A stretch of 64,000 nucleotides of DNA from Pseudosulfitobacter koreensis. Lineage in GTDB: Bacteria; Pseudomonadota; Alphaproteobacteria; Rhodobacterales; Rhodobacteraceae. The number at the start of each line of letters is the position of its first letter. Position 1 is the first letter of the stretch. Location: positions 401,035 through 465,034 of the forward strand of contig NZ_JANKJG010000002.1 of NCBI RefSeq assembly GCF_024733015.1, read 5' to 3'. Positions 10,220 through 19,177 of the stretch are shown one piece after another. A program made the position numbers and the translations under genes. Under the pieces are notes generated by a model. That model saw nothing but the letters and a program-made list of their open reading frames with translations. It was not told where the DNA came from and did not search any database.

Positions 10220-10271
10220 GCCCCCGACGCTGCGCGTCTCCCCCGGAGTTTATCTGGCAAGATGAAGGGGC
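10182..10271. repeat. dispersed intergenic repeat, family 1
   Basis: Shares GGGGCTCTGCCCCCG, CCCCGGAGTTT and GCAAGATGAAGGG, in the same order and spacing, with 36403-36464; a fragment also lies at 1176-1199. The GGGGC-TCT-GCCCC core is a hairpin. In both full copies the repeat ends directly at the stop codon of a minus-strand gene (glyS here), so it sits in the 3' untranslated region. Confidence 0.75.
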
Positions 10272-12551
10272 TTAGCCCTCGATGCGGGTCAGGTCGGCCA
10301 CGGCCAGACAGATCTGGCGGATGCGGCTGAGCAGGTTCAGACGGTTGCGCCGCACGGTGGCGTTGTCGGAATTGACCTGAACGGCGGTAAAGAACGCGTC
10401 GATGGGCGCGCGCAGGTCGGCCATTGCGGACATGGCGGTGGTGAAATCCTGCGCCTGCATGGCGGGCGTGATCTGCGCCTCGGCGGTGTCGAGGGCTTCG
10501 AAGAGCGCGCGTTCTTCGTCGGTTTCGGCGAATTTGGGGTCCGCGCCGAAGGAGTATTCGACGCCGTCCGCCGCTTCGGCCTGGGTCAGGATGTTGTTGG
10601 CACGCTTGAAGCCCTGGATCAGGTTTTCACCGTCGTCGGTTTTCAGCGTGTCCGACAGGGCGCGGGCGCGTTTGACCAGCAGGTTGAGGTCGTCGGAGCC
10701 CTCCATCGCGATGCAGGCGTCGATGATGTCGTGGCGGATGCCTTGATCGCGCAGGTAGACTTTGAGGCGGTCGTGGATGAAGGAGAGGAGGTCTGGGACG
10801 ATCGCCATTTCCCTAAAACGGTCAAAAATTGCGTAGAACGTGTAGTCTTTTATCTGATCAGGGTAGTATTCGATTTCACTGATCCTTTTTTCGTTCAGCG
10901 AAATATCGAAATTGCCCACTTTCCATCGCTCTAAATTCTCTACGAACATGGGGTTTTGAAAGCCTTGCTCTTTCAGGGTATCTGCTGCTTTGGTTCCTGC
11001 TACGGCCTGTTTATAGGCGAAGAAAAATGCTCCTGTTCCAAGCAGGTCTTGCAGCGGCAAGGAGATTTTATTCTCCACCAAAATCCGAATAACCCCCAAC
11101 GCAGCCCGCCGCAGCGCAAAGGGGTCCTTGCTGCCCGTCGGCTTCTCGTCAATCGCCCAGAAGCCTGTCAGCTTGTCGATCTTCTCGGCCAGCGCCACGG
11201 CCACCGACACTGGCGCAGTCGGCACGTCGTCGGACGGACCCAGCGGCGCATAGTGATCCTGTGCTGCGGCGGCGATGGCTTTGTCTTCGCCCATCGCTTC
11301 GATATAATAACGGCCCATAAGCCCCTGAAGTTCCGGGAACTCATAGACCATTTCCGAGGCCAGATCGGCCTTGGCCAGACGGGCGGCGCGCTCGGCCTGG
11401 TCGGGGTCGGCGCCCACGGCGGGGGCGATTTCGCGGGCCAAAGTCGCCATGCGGTCGACCAGATCGGCCTGCGTGCCCAGCTTGTTGTGGAAGGTCACGT
11501 TTTTCAGCGCGTCGAGCCATGCGGTCATGCCCGCATTGGCGGTGCGCAGGTCGTTTTCCCAGAAGAATTTCGCATCGGCCAGCCGCGCTGACAGCACCTT
11601 TTGGTTGCCCGCAAGGATGGTCGCGCCATTGTCGGCGGTTTCGCGGTTGGCGACGGTGATGAACCGCTCGATCCGGCCCGACTTGGGGTTGCGCACGGAA
11701 AAGAACTTTTGGTGCTCTTTCATTGAGGTTTGCAGCACCTCGGGCGGCAGGCCCAGAAAATCGGTGTCGATCTTGCCCATCAGTACCACGGGCCATTCGA
11801 CCAGCCCTGCGACCTCGGCCAGAAGGCCCGCGTCCTCGACAACCTCAAGCCCTTGGGCGAAGGCCTGATTGGTGGCATCGTGCCATATCGCCTCGGCACG
11901 CTCGGTCGCGTCCAGCACCACATGGGCGCGGGCCAATTGCGTGGTGTAGTCGTCGAAACTGCGCACGCTCAGCGTGCCGGGCGACATGAAGCGGTGCCCT
12001 TGGGTTGTGTTGCCCGCAGCAATCCCGTCCACGGACATCGGGACCACTTCGGCCCCCTCTTCGGTGACCAGGAGGCACAGGATCGAATGCAATGGGCGCA
12101 CCCATTTCAGCGTGCCGCTGCCCCAGCGCATCGACTTGGGCCATGGGAAGTTGCGGATGGTGTGTTCCAGCACCTCGGCCACGATCTCGGCGGCGGGGCG
12201 GCCCGGTTTGGTGATCTTGGCAAAGAGAATCTTGCCCTTGGGCGTGTCGCGCTCTTCCAGGTCGTCGCGGGTCAGGCCCGCACCGCGCAGGAAGCCCTCG
12301 ATGGCTTTCTCGGGCGCATCGGCCTTCGGGCCCTTGCGTTCCTCGGTGGTGGTGGGCGATGCGGCCAGCGCCCCTTCGACAGTCAGCATCAGGCGGCGCG
12401 GCGTCGAAAAGGCGGCGGCCGAGGCATAGGTCAATCCGGCCTCGACCAGCCCGTCGGTCACCAGCTTTTTCAGGTCGTCCGCCGCACGGGTTTGCATGCG
12501 TGCAGGAATTTCTTCCGAGAAGAGTTCGATCAGCAGGTCGGGCACGGGCAT
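10272..12551 (-). CDS. glyS: glycyl-tRNA synthetase beta subunit, with an AT-rich internal insert
   Basis: 759 residues; with GlyQ it forms the tetramer charging tRNA-Gly. N-terminal 'DLLIELFSEEIPARMQ', the central 'MKEHQKFF' and HD-like 'DRMATLAREIA', 'LAKADLASEMVYEFPELQG' and the C-terminal anticodon-binding helices are typical. Residues about 486-582 (10801-11100) are an extra segment ('KQAVAGTKAADTLKEQG', 'WKVGNFDISLNEKRISEIEY') that most GlyS proteins lack; by hand count this DNA is about 43% GC while the next 60 bases are 70%. The frame is intact, so the gene should work. Confidence 0.95.
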   Translation of the reverse strand: MPVPDLLIELFSEEIPARMQTRAADDLKKLVTDGLVEAGLTYASAAAFSTPRRLMLTVEGALAASPTTTEERKGPKADAPEKAIEGFLRGAGLTRDDLEERDTPKGKILFAKITKPGRPAAEIVAEVLEHTIRNFPWPKSMRWGSGTLKWVRPLHSILCLLVTEEGAEVVPMSVDGIAAGNTTQGHRFMSPGTLSVRSFDDYTTQLARAHVVLDATERAEAIWHDATNQAFAQGLEVVEDAGLLAEVAGLVEWPVVLMGKIDTDFLGLPPEVLQTSMKEHQKFFSVRNPKSGRIERFITVANRETADNGATILAGNQKVLSARLADAKFFWENDLRTANAGMTAWLDALKNVTFHNKLGTQADLVDRMATLAREIAPAVGADPDQAERAARLAKADLASEMVYEFPELQGLMGRYYIEAMGEDKAIAAAAQDHYAPLGPSDDVPTAPVSVAVALAEKIDKLTGFWAIDEKPTGSKDPFALRRAALGVIRILVENKISLPLQDLLGTGAFFFAYKQAVAGTKAADTLKEQGFQNPMFVENLERWKVGNFDISLNEKRISEIEYYPDQIKDYTFYAIFDRFREMAIVPDLLSFIHDRLKVYLRDQGIRHDIIDACIAMEGSDDLNLLVKRARALSDTLKTDDGENLIQGFKRANNILTQAEAADGVEYSFGADPKFAETDEERALFEALDTAEAQITPAMQAQDFTTAMSAMADLRAPIDAFFTAVQVNSDNATVRRNRLNLLSRIRQICLAVADLTRIEG

Positions 12552-12642
12552 TTCCCCATCAGATTACGCTGCGGGGTGGATAGCGCCCCTCGGGCCAAGG
12601 GTCCAGAGGGGCAGATGCAACAATCGACGGGTGTCGGGGGGT

Positions 12643-13479
12643 CTAGATCGCGTCAGCCAGCGTCTGTGCGTCGGGGTCCGAGAACTGCGGGATCACCCGG
12701 TAGCGCGCCTCGACGAAGTTATAGACGGCAAAGCCGATCAGCCCCAGGCCTGCACCGCCCAGCAACCAGCGCCCCCAGGCAAAGCTGCGCAAGGTTTCCA
12801 GCGCCTGCCCCAGGCCGCCCGCATCCGACGGGTCGGTGTTCATCGCGGCAAAGCCCAGCGATACGCCGACCAGCGCCAGCATGATGCCGTGCACGACAAG
12901 GCCGAAGGTCAGGACAGGCTGGATGCGCCGGGTGAAGCTGGCGTTGTACATATGCTCGCGGTATTTCTTGGTCAGACCCTTGTAGGCGTAGTAGCCGCCC
13001 GCCCCGATCACCACGGCGGCGGCGATGGCCACCAGCGTCGGGCCCATGGGCATCTGCATCAGCTTGGCGGTCCAGTCCTGCGCACCGCTGTCGCCGCCGC
13101 TGCTGCCGCCCATGGCAAGGCCCGCGACCGACAGGCCGATGGCCCCGTGGATTATGCCGGTGCCCGCGATGGCGAGACGTGCAAAGATGCCCTTGGCCTC
13201 GGTGCCGTGATCCTCAAGGTCCATCGCCGCATCGACCAGCCGCCAGATCATGTAGGCCCCAAGGCCCACGGCAATGCACCACAGCGCCGTCTGCCCCAGC
13301 GGTTCGTTCTGCAAGGTGGCAAGCGCACCTTGGGTGCCCTCGGCCGCGCCACCCCGCCACGCGGCAAAGAGCGCAAGCCCGCCGATCAGCACGTAAATCA
13401 CCCCTCGCGCACCATATCCGGCGCGCATGATCCATTTCAGTCCTTCGTGTGCGTTTGACTCGTTTGATTGTTCGGCCAT
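12643..13479 (-). CDS. DUF1206 integral membrane protein
   Basis: 278 residues with about six membrane segments in three repeated units; each unit contains an 'R.GY.ARG..Y...G' type start ('MRAGYGARGVIYVLIGGLAL', 'LAIAGTGIIHGAIGLSVAG', 'LTFGLVVHGIMLALVGVSLG'), the pattern of DUF1206. No function is established for the family. It sits between the glyQ-side gene and glyS on the same strand and may be co-transcribed with the synthetase genes, but the 91-bp gap to glyS leaves room for a promoter. Confidence 0.82.
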   Translation of the reverse strand: MAEQSNESNAHEGLKWIMRAGYGARGVIYVLIGGLALFAAWRGGAAEGTQGALATLQNEPLGQTALWCIAVGLGAYMIWRLVDAAMDLEDHGTEAKGIFARLAIAGTGIIHGAIGLSVAGLAMGGSSGGDSGAQDWTAKLMQMPMGPTLVAIAAAVVIGAGGYYAYKGLTKKYREHMYNASFTRRIQPVLTFGLVVHGIMLALVGVSLGFAAMNTDPSDAGGLGQALETLRSFAWGRWLLGGAGLGLIGFAVYNFVEARYRVIPQFSDPDAQTLADAI

Positions 13480-13558
13480 CGGTGGTTCCCCCAGTCAGTG
13501 TCTGGGGGTCAACTCACGCGTACGTGATTTTGTTCAATATCGCGGTTCGGCAAGCAAT

Positions 13559-14077
13559 TCAGTTTTGGGCGGGACGCTCCGGGCATTCCTCGCCCACGAC
13601 GGTGCCGTCATAGGCCTTTTCGCCGCAATCGTTCAGCTCGTGCCAGACATAGCCACGTCCGTCCTCGGTGATCGCGACGATCCGATCAACGCCGTACTGC
13701 ACGTTCTTTTGCGACAGGAAGGGCAGCGCCGTTCCGGCCTCGAGCGCGTCGCCGATGGCCTGGGCGTCGAAGCAGTCAAACCAGCCCGGCGCATTGCGGG
13801 GCTCTGCGTCGTCGAGCAGCACGTAGGTTTCGGTCAGCATCGCAAGCGACATCTCGGTCTGGAAACACGCACGGTAGCGGATCGGCGAGCTGTCGGCGTC
13901 GATGGCTTGAAAATCGGTAAAGGCGATGGGTTCCGGCTGGTCCGAGACGACCGAGACCAGGTTGACCTCTTCCACGGTCACCTCGTCGTAGAAGCCGTAG
14001 ACTTGCAGGTAATACATGCCTGCGCCTGCGATAAGTGCGGTGATCACGATCAATACTACCAGTATCCTGCCGGTCAT
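13559..14077 (-). CDS. single-pass membrane protein of the DUF6446 type
   Basis: 172 residues with one N-terminal membrane anchor (about residues 3-24, '[20 protein letters not shown]') and a periplasmic domain with four cysteines in 'YRACFQTE', 'WFDCFDAQ', 'LNDCGEKA' and 'GEECPERP', which could form disulfides. The ATG overlaps the glyQ stop by four bases, so it is coupled to glyQ. I believe this matches DUF6446, which travels with glyQ in Rhodobacteraceae; the number is recalled, not searched. No function can be given. Confidence 0.7.
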   Translation of the reverse strand: MTGRILVVLIVITALIAGAGMYYLQVYGFYDEVTVEEVNLVSVVSDQPEPIAFTDFQAIDADSSPIRYRACFQTEMSLAMLTETYVLLDDAEPRNAPGWFDCFDAQAIGDALEAGTALPFLSQKNVQYGVDRIVAITEDGRGYVWHELNDCGEKAYDGTVVGEECPERPAQN

Positions 14078-15015
14078 GCTGCTGCGCCCGGTGTCCAGCC
14101 CCCTGCCCGCGTCTGCACGAAGGCATCGGCGCAGGCCTTGGTCAGCGCGCGCACGCGCCCGATATAGGCCTGCCGTTCGGTCACCGAGATGACGCCACGC
14201 GCGTCCAGCAGGTTGAAGATGTGGCTGGCCTTGATCGCCTGATCGTAGGCGGGGTGCGCCATCACGATGCGCTTGCCGGTCTTGGGGTCGTCATGCACCT
14301 GATCCAGGATCGTCTTGCACTCGGCCTCGGCCTCCTCGAAATGGCGCAGCAGCACGTCGGTGTTGGCCACGTCAAAGTTCCAGCGCGCGTATTCTTCCTC
14401 GGTCTGCTTGAACACGTCACCGTAGCTCAGCGGGATCGGCGACTGCGGATCGTTGAACGGCATGTCCATCACGTGATCGACCGCCAGCACGTACATCGCC
14501 AGACGCTCCAGACCATAGGTCAGCTCGCCCGAGACGGGGCTGCAATCATGCCCGCCGACCTGCTGGAAATAGGTGAACTGCGACACTTCCATGCCGTCGC
14601 ACCAGACCTCCCAGCCCAGCCCCCAGGCGCCCAGCGTCGGGCTTTCCCAGTCGTCCTCGACAAAGCGGATGTCGTGCAGGTCCGCGTCGATGCCGATGGC
14701 CTCGAGGCTGCCCAGATAGAGCGCCTGCAGATCGGGCGGGCTGGGTTTGATCAGCACCTGATACTGATAGTAGTGCTGAAGGCGGTTGGGGTTCTCGCCA
14801 TAACGCCCGTCGGTGGGGCGGCGCGAGGGCTGCACATAGGCCGCGGCCCAAGGCTGTGCGCCCAGCGAGCGCAGCGTGGTGGCGGGATGAAAGGTGCCCG
14901 CGCCGACTTCCATGTCATAGGGTTGCAGGATCGCGCAGCCCTTGGACGCCCAATAGGTCTGAAGCCGCAGGATGATTTCCTGAAAAGAACGGGGGGCTGT
15001 GGTCATTTCCGTCAT
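14074..15015 (-). CDS. glyQ: glycyl-tRNA synthetase alpha subunit
   Basis: 313 residues, catalytic subunit that forms glycyl-adenylate. Signatures: '[20 protein letters not shown]', '[17 protein letters not shown]', '[19 protein letters not shown]' and '[18 protein letters not shown]', followed by '[19 protein letters not shown]'. First gene of a minus-strand unit that runs through a small membrane protein to a DUF1206 gene and glyS, so the two synthetase subunits are separated by two genes rather than adjacent as in most bacteria. Confidence 0.98.
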   Translation of the reverse strand: MTEMTTAPRSFQEIILRLQTYWASKGCAILQPYDMEVGAGTFHPATTLRSLGAQPWAAAYVQPSRRPTDGRYGENPNRLQHYYQYQVLIKPSPPDLQALYLGSLEAIGIDADLHDIRFVEDDWESPTLGAWGLGWEVWCDGMEVSQFTYFQQVGGHDCSPVSGELTYGLERLAMYVLAVDHVMDMPFNDPQSPIPLSYGDVFKQTEEEYARWNFDVANTDVLLRHFEEAEAECKTILDQVHDDPKTGKRIVMAHPAYDQAIKASHIFNLLDARGVISVTERQAYIGRVRALTKACADAFVQTRAGGWTPGAAA

Positions 15016-15228
15016 GGGGCAAAGCTTTCCGGTTTCGTGCGCGCTTTACCTACGCAGCCCCCCGGCAATGGTCAATCGCCGCTTTGTCGCGGTGCCCGTG
15101 CAACATTGACCGCAAAAGAGCACCATAACACGCCAACCGCGATGAATTCCCCGTGTGGGCATATGGTCAATGGGGTGTTTTCCTGATTATCTGCCCGGAT
15201 TAATTTCCGAGCAGGAGTTCAGGTTAAG

Positions 15229-17043
15229 ATGATGCGCAAGATGGTAGTTGCGGCGATGCTGGCAACGGGGGTGTCGGGTCTGTCGACGGCGGTGGGCGTG
15301 TCGCCCGCAGTGGCGCAATCCGCACAAGAGGTCGTATGGGTCCAGATCGAGGCACATCCCAGCCTGGCCACCGCCACATCGCGTGCCCGCAGCTATGCCG
15401 GGTCCATCGAGGATGTGAACGGCTTTGCCCTGGGCAGCGGCTGGTACGGGATCGCGCTGGGGCCCTATGTGCGCGAAGACGCCGAACAGGTGCTGCGCGT
15501 CTACCGCGCCGACGGGCTGATCCCGCGCGACTCGTATATCGCTGAATCGTCGGACTATCGCCAGCAATTCTGGCCGGTGGGTGCGAACGTGCTGAACCTG
15601 GGCGCCGAAGCTGCACCGCAGGCGCTGGCAACAGGCGATGAGCCGACAAGTGAACCCGCAGAGGCAGCACCCGAAGCGCAGGAGACCGCGGAAGCGCCCC
15701 CCCTGCCCACGCCCGAACCCGCCGACGAGACCCCGACCGAAGCCCGCCGCGGCGAGCAGTTGCTGACCAGCGACGAGCGCAAGCAACTGCAGGTCATGCT
15801 GAAATGGGCCGGTTTCTACGAGGCTGCGATCGACGGTGCCTTTGGCCGTGGCACGCGCAATTCGATGGCCGCCTGGCAAGAGGCGAACGCCTTTGACGTC
15901 ACCGGCATTCTGACGACCCGGCAGCGCGCCGCGTTGAAAAAGCAGTATAACGCCGTGCTCGAAGGGCTGGGCCTGGAACGGGTGGTCGATGCCGGCGCGG
16001 GCATCGAGATGATGATGCCCACGGATATCGTGGCCTTCGACCGCTACGAGCCGCCCTTTGCCCATTACGAGGCGACGGGCGACATCCCGGCCCGCGTGCT
16101 GCTGATCAGCCAGCGTGGCGATCAGGACACGCTTTGGGGTCTTTATGACATCATGCAGACGCTGGAAATCGTGCCACTCGAAGGCCCGCGCGAACGCCGC
16201 AACAATGACTTTGTGCTGATCGGCGAGAACGGCAGGATGGTTTCGGAAACCCGCGCCACGCTGCAAGACGGCAAGATCAAGGGCTTTACGCTGATCTGGC
16301 CCGCAGGCGACGAGGAACGCCGCCGCCGTCTGATCGGCGAAATGGAAAGCAGCTTTGTCCGTCTGGAGGCCGCACTTGACCCATCGGCGGGCGACGCGGG
16401 CGCGCAGGCGATTGATCTGGTGGCCGGTCTGGACGTGCGCAAGCCGCGCATCGCCCGGTCGGGGTTCTACGTCGACACGTCGGGCCTGGTGCTGACCACG
16501 TCAGAGGCGGTGCAGTCCTGCACCCGCCTGACCATCGACGATGAATACGAGGCCGAACTGGTGGCCGACGACGCATCGACCGGCATCGCCGTGCTGCGCC
16601 CCAAGGAGGCGCTTGCGCCGCTGTCCGTGGCCCGGTTCGGCACAGGCACACCGCGCCTGCAGTCCGAGGTCGCGGTCGCAGGTTACAGCTACGACGGCGT
16701 GCTGAACGCGCCCAGCATGACCTTTGGCACGCTGGCCGATGTGCGCGGCCTGCAGGGCGAAACCGGCCTGTACCGTCTGGCGATGACCACCCTGCCCGGC
16801 GATGCCGGCGGCCCGGTTCTGGATGCATCTGGATCGGTGATGGGCATGTTGCTGCCCAAGCCCGAAGGGGACCGCGCCCTGCCTGACGAGGTGGTCTTTG
16901 CCGCCGACGCGGGCGTGATCCGCACGGTTCTGGCCGGAGCAGGCGTTAGCATTCAGGCCGCTGCCGCAACCGGCGTCAGCGCACCTGCGGACATCACCGA
17001 TCAGGCCGTGGGCATGACCGTTCTGGTCGGCTGCTGGGACTGA
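15229..17043 (+). CDS. secreted peptidoglycan-binding protein with an inactive trypsin-like domain
   Basis: 604 residues. Signal peptide 1-30, an SPOR-like stretch (35-115), a Pro/Glu linker (130-175), a peptidoglycan-binding domain (180-240, 'QLQVMLKWAGFYEAAIDGAFG') and a C-terminal trypsin-like fold from about 395. In that fold the usual His position reads Glu426 ('LTTSEAV'), the Asp position Gly452 ('STGIAVL') and the Ser position Ala526 ('LPGDAGGPVLD'), so no catalytic triad remains. It likely binds peptides or cell wall rather than cutting them (inference). Stands alone, 213 bp from the divergent glyQ. Confidence 0.82.
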   Translation: MMRKMVVAAMLATGVSGLSTAVGVSPAVAQSAQEVVWVQIEAHPSLATATSRARSYAGSIEDVNGFALGSGWYGIALGPYVREDAEQVLRVYRADGLIPRDSYIAESSDYRQQFWPVGANVLNLGAEAAPQALATGDEPTSEPAEAAPEAQETAEAPPLPTPEPADETPTEARRGEQLLTSDERKQLQVMLKWAGFYEAAIDGAFGRGTRNSMAAWQEANAFDVTGILTTRQRAALKKQYNAVLEGLGLERVVDAGAGIEMMMPTDIVAFDRYEPPFAHYEATGDIPARVLLISQRGDQDTLWGLYDIMQTLEIVPLEGPRERRNNDFVLIGENGRMVSETRATLQDGKIKGFTLIWPAGDEERRRRLIGEMESSFVRLEAALDPSAGDAGAQAIDLVAGLDVRKPRIARSGFYVDTSGLVLTTSEAVQSCTRLTIDDEYEAELVADDASTGIAVLRPKEALAPLSVARFGTGTPRLQSEVAVAGYSYDGVLNAPSMTFGTLADVRGLQGETGLYRLAMTTLPGDAGGPVLDASGSVMGMLLPKPEGDRALPDEVVFAADAGVIRTVLAGAGVSIQAAAATGVSAPADITDQAVGMTVLVGCWD

Positions 17044-17065
17044 CAGCGCCCGTTTGAAACAAATG

Positions 17066-17087
17066 CGCGGCACGTGACAGTGCCGCG
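17066..17087 (+). terminator. hairpin after the pseudo-protease gene
   Basis: Perfect 8-bp stem CGCGGCAC / GTGCCGCG with a 6-nt loop, 22 bp after the stop codon at 17043. It lacks a T run, so it may protect the 3' end or act with Rho rather than terminate alone. Confidence 0.4.
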
Positions 17088-17164
17088 TTAGCCCCTCGTT
17101 AAGGGCTCTCCCTCATTTTGATGATCGGGCTTAGGGGCTGATTTCGATCAAAATGGAGTGGACA

Positions 17165-17434
17165 ATGATTAACAGATTTCTCGGCATTCTCGCATTGGGT
17201 GCAACCGTGATGGTGACGTCTCAGGCTGCGGCCAGCGTTGCGGCACCGCCCGTGGACCATCAGGGCCAGTGGTGGACCAACCCGCTGGGCTGCGATTATT
17301 CGCGCGCCGGACGGCCCGGTGAAACCATGTGGTTTCTGATCATCAACACGGCCAAACCCGGCTGTGCAACCTATATCGCGGGCACCACCTGGGGTGGCAT
17401 TTACAGCGCCCATGGGCCCATTTTGAAACGCTGA
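17165..17434 (+). CDS. small secreted protein of unknown function
   Basis: 89 residues. N-terminal signal peptide (MINRFLGILALGATVMVTSQ, cleavage near AAA). The mature part is short and Trp/Gly-rich with two cysteines ('WWTNPLGCDYSRAGRPGE', 'NTAKPGCATYIAG') that could pair. I recognise it as a type of small exported protein found in roseobacters but cannot name it. An in-frame ATG at 17153 exists, but 17165 fits the signal peptide and GGAGTGG upstream. An 8-bp inverted repeat (17115-17154) lies just before the gene. Confidence 0.65.
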   Translation: MINRFLGILALGATVMVTSQAAASVAAPPVDHQGQWWTNPLGCDYSRAGRPGETMWFLIINTAKPGCATYIAGTTWGGIYSAHGPILKR

Positions 17435-17439
17435 TACGA

Positions 17440-17469
17440 TTGCGGCCCGCGCCCTTGCGGGGGCCGCAA
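17440..17469 (+). terminator. hairpin after the small secreted protein gene
   Basis: Stem TTGCGGCC / GGCCGCAA around a 14-nt GC-rich loop, five bases after the stop codon at 17434. No T run follows, so termination is not certain. Confidence 0.5.
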
Positions 17470-17599
17470 GCCTGTCACAGAGTAACGAGTAACCGACAGT
17501 AGACCTGAGCGCGTGACAGGTAAGCAGGCGCAGCCCTAGAGCGGCGTCTGCTTTTGTCTGTGACGGTTGCGGTCCCCCGGTTTCAGGCGCGTCGCAAGG

Positions 17600-19177
17600 T
17601 CAGTCGATGATTTCAGACGTCAGGTAGATCAGCGTCGGCCCATCTGCCTTGAACGCGGCCTGCACTGCATCCTGCATGTCGCGCATGGTCTTCGGCGCGG
17701 CAGCATAAGCGCCAAAGGCCTCGGCCAGCTTGCAGAAATCGGGGTTGCGCGCGATCACCGCATTGGGTGCGATCTGGGCGCGGGTCATGCTGTCTTCGAT
17801 CTCTTTCAGCTTGCCGTTGTCCCACAGGATGATCGGCAGCGGCAGCCCCAGTTCGACCGCAACGCCCAGTTCCTGCATGGTATAGTGAAAGCCGTAGTCG
17901 CCGATGATCGCAAGCGTCGGTTTGTCGGGGCGCGCGATGGCCCCGCCGATGGCCGCAGGGGTCGCATAGCCCAGCGTGCCAAAGCCGAAAGGATGGTGCC
18001 AGTGGCCGGGTTTTTCCATCGGCCAGACGTCCATCGCCACATAGGCGAATTGCGTCATGTCGGAATAGATCATCGTATCGTCAGGCACCACATCGCGAAG
18101 CGCGTCGCACAAGGGCGTGATGCCGGGGCGTGCGGCGTCGCTGTCGGCGCGCCATGCGGTGCGAGACTTGGCGACCTCGTCCTTGGTCCAGCCCGATGCG
18201 GGCTTGTCCATCGCTTCGGCGCGTTCCAGCAGGGCACGCATCAGCAGTGGCCCGTCGCACAGGATGTTCAGCACGCCCGCGTCGGTGTTGGTAAACTGGG
18301 AGGGGTCGATGTCGACCCGCACCAGCAGGCTTTGATGGCCCAGATGCGACCGCCACAGGTCGACCTCGGCCAGTTCGGACCCGACGACCACCACCACATC
18401 GGCAGAGCCGATCACGTCAGCGCTGGCAGGCTGCGAAAGCCCCGCGCCAAAGTGCAGCGGATCGTCGGTGCCGACGATGCCCCGGCCCGCGTAGGTGGTG
18501 AAGGACGCGGCCCCCAGAGCCTTCAACGCCTTGCGCGTCACCTCGAATCCCACCTTGGCACCGCCGCCAAAGACAAACAGCAGTCGGTCAGCAGACAGGA
18601 TACGGTCCAGCGCATCGCCCATCTGCGGCAGGCTGGGGGCGGTGTAGGGGCGCGGCGCGGGAGCCGGATCGGCGGGCGCCTCAAGCGCTGCAATCGGCAC
18701 CTGAATGTGCTTGGGTCGCGCGCGCTGCGCTATCATTTCGGTCAGCGCGCGGTCGATCAGTGCATAGGCGGCCTGCGGCGTGCGCGCCTCGGCGGACCAG
18801 TCGCAGACGGTGGCTGCGGCGGCGCGCTGGTCCTTCATCTGGTGCAACTGGCCCTTGATGCCCTCGACCTCGTCCAGACAGGAGGACACGACCAGCACGG
18901 GCACGGAATCGGAATAGGCCTGCCCCATCGGCGTCATGATGTTGCACAGCCCCGGCCCCGTGATCACGTAAGCGACCCCCGGTTTGCCTGACGCGCGCGC
19001 ATAGCCGTCGGCCATGAACCCCGCGCCCTGTTCGTGGCGGGCCAGAACGTGTGTGATCCCCGCCTCTTCGATGCCGCGGTACATTTCCTGATTGTGAACC
19101 CCCGGAATGCCAAAGATCGTGTCGACCCCGCGTGCCTTCAGCATGTGGGAAATTTGGGCTCCGAGTGGGCGTTTCAT
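17600..19177 (-). CDS. ThDP-dependent enzyme, AruI-like (5-guanidino-2-oxopentanoate decarboxylase type)
   Basis: 525 residues with the three-domain layout of acetolactate synthase-like enzymes. The catalytic glutamate lies in 'VLARHEQGAGFMADGYAR'; the ThDP/Mg site near the C-terminus reads 'GDYGFHYTMQELGVAVE...WDNG', with GDY instead of the common GDG. 'FGIPGVHNQEMYRG' and the overall pattern are closest, from memory, to AruI of the arginine transaminase pathway, so a 2-oxo acid decarboxylase is likelier than true acetolactate synthase. Its ATG overlaps the trkH stop, so it is translated from the trkH message, an odd partner. Confidence 0.75.
   Translation of the reverse strand: MKRPLGAQISHMLKARGVDTIFGIPGVHNQEMYRGIEEAGITHVLARHEQGAGFMADGYARASGKPGVAYVITGPGLCNIMTPMGQAYSDSVPVLVVSSCLDEVEGIKGQLHQMKDQRAAAATVCDWSAEARTPQAAYALIDRALTEMIAQRARPKHIQVPIAALEAPADPAPAPRPYTAPSLPQMGDALDRILSADRLLFVFGGGAKVGFEVTRKALKALGAASFTTYAGRGIVGTDDPLHFGAGLSQPASADVIGSADVVVVVGSELAEVDLWRSHLGHQSLLVRVDIDPSQFTNTDAGVLNILCDGPLLMRALLERAEAMDKPASGWTKDEVAKSRTAWRADSDAARPGITPLCDALRDVVPDDTMIYSDMTQFAYVAMDVWPMEKPGHWHHPFGFGTLGYATPAAIGGAIARPDKPTLAIIGDYGFHYTMQELGVAVELGLPLPIILWDNGKLKEIEDSMTRAQIAPNAVIARNPDFCKLAEAFGAYAAAPKTMRDMQDAVQAAFKADGPTLIYLTSEIID

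Noticed and set aside
10145..10271. A protein-coding extension of the PPDK paralogue (open to 10169)
   Set aside because: The extra codons lie in repeat DNA and lack any PPDK-like sequence; the GTG at 10070 begins the recognisable protein.
17567..18991. Plus-strand open frame opposite the ThDP enzyme
   Set aside because: Antisense to an enzyme with intact catalytic motifs; His/Arg/Gln-rich composition.
17600..19177. Acetolactate synthase large subunit (ilvB/ilvI)
   Set aside because: The length is short, no small subunit gene follows, the ThDP motif is GDY, and the N-terminal half is closer to AruI-like decarboxylases.
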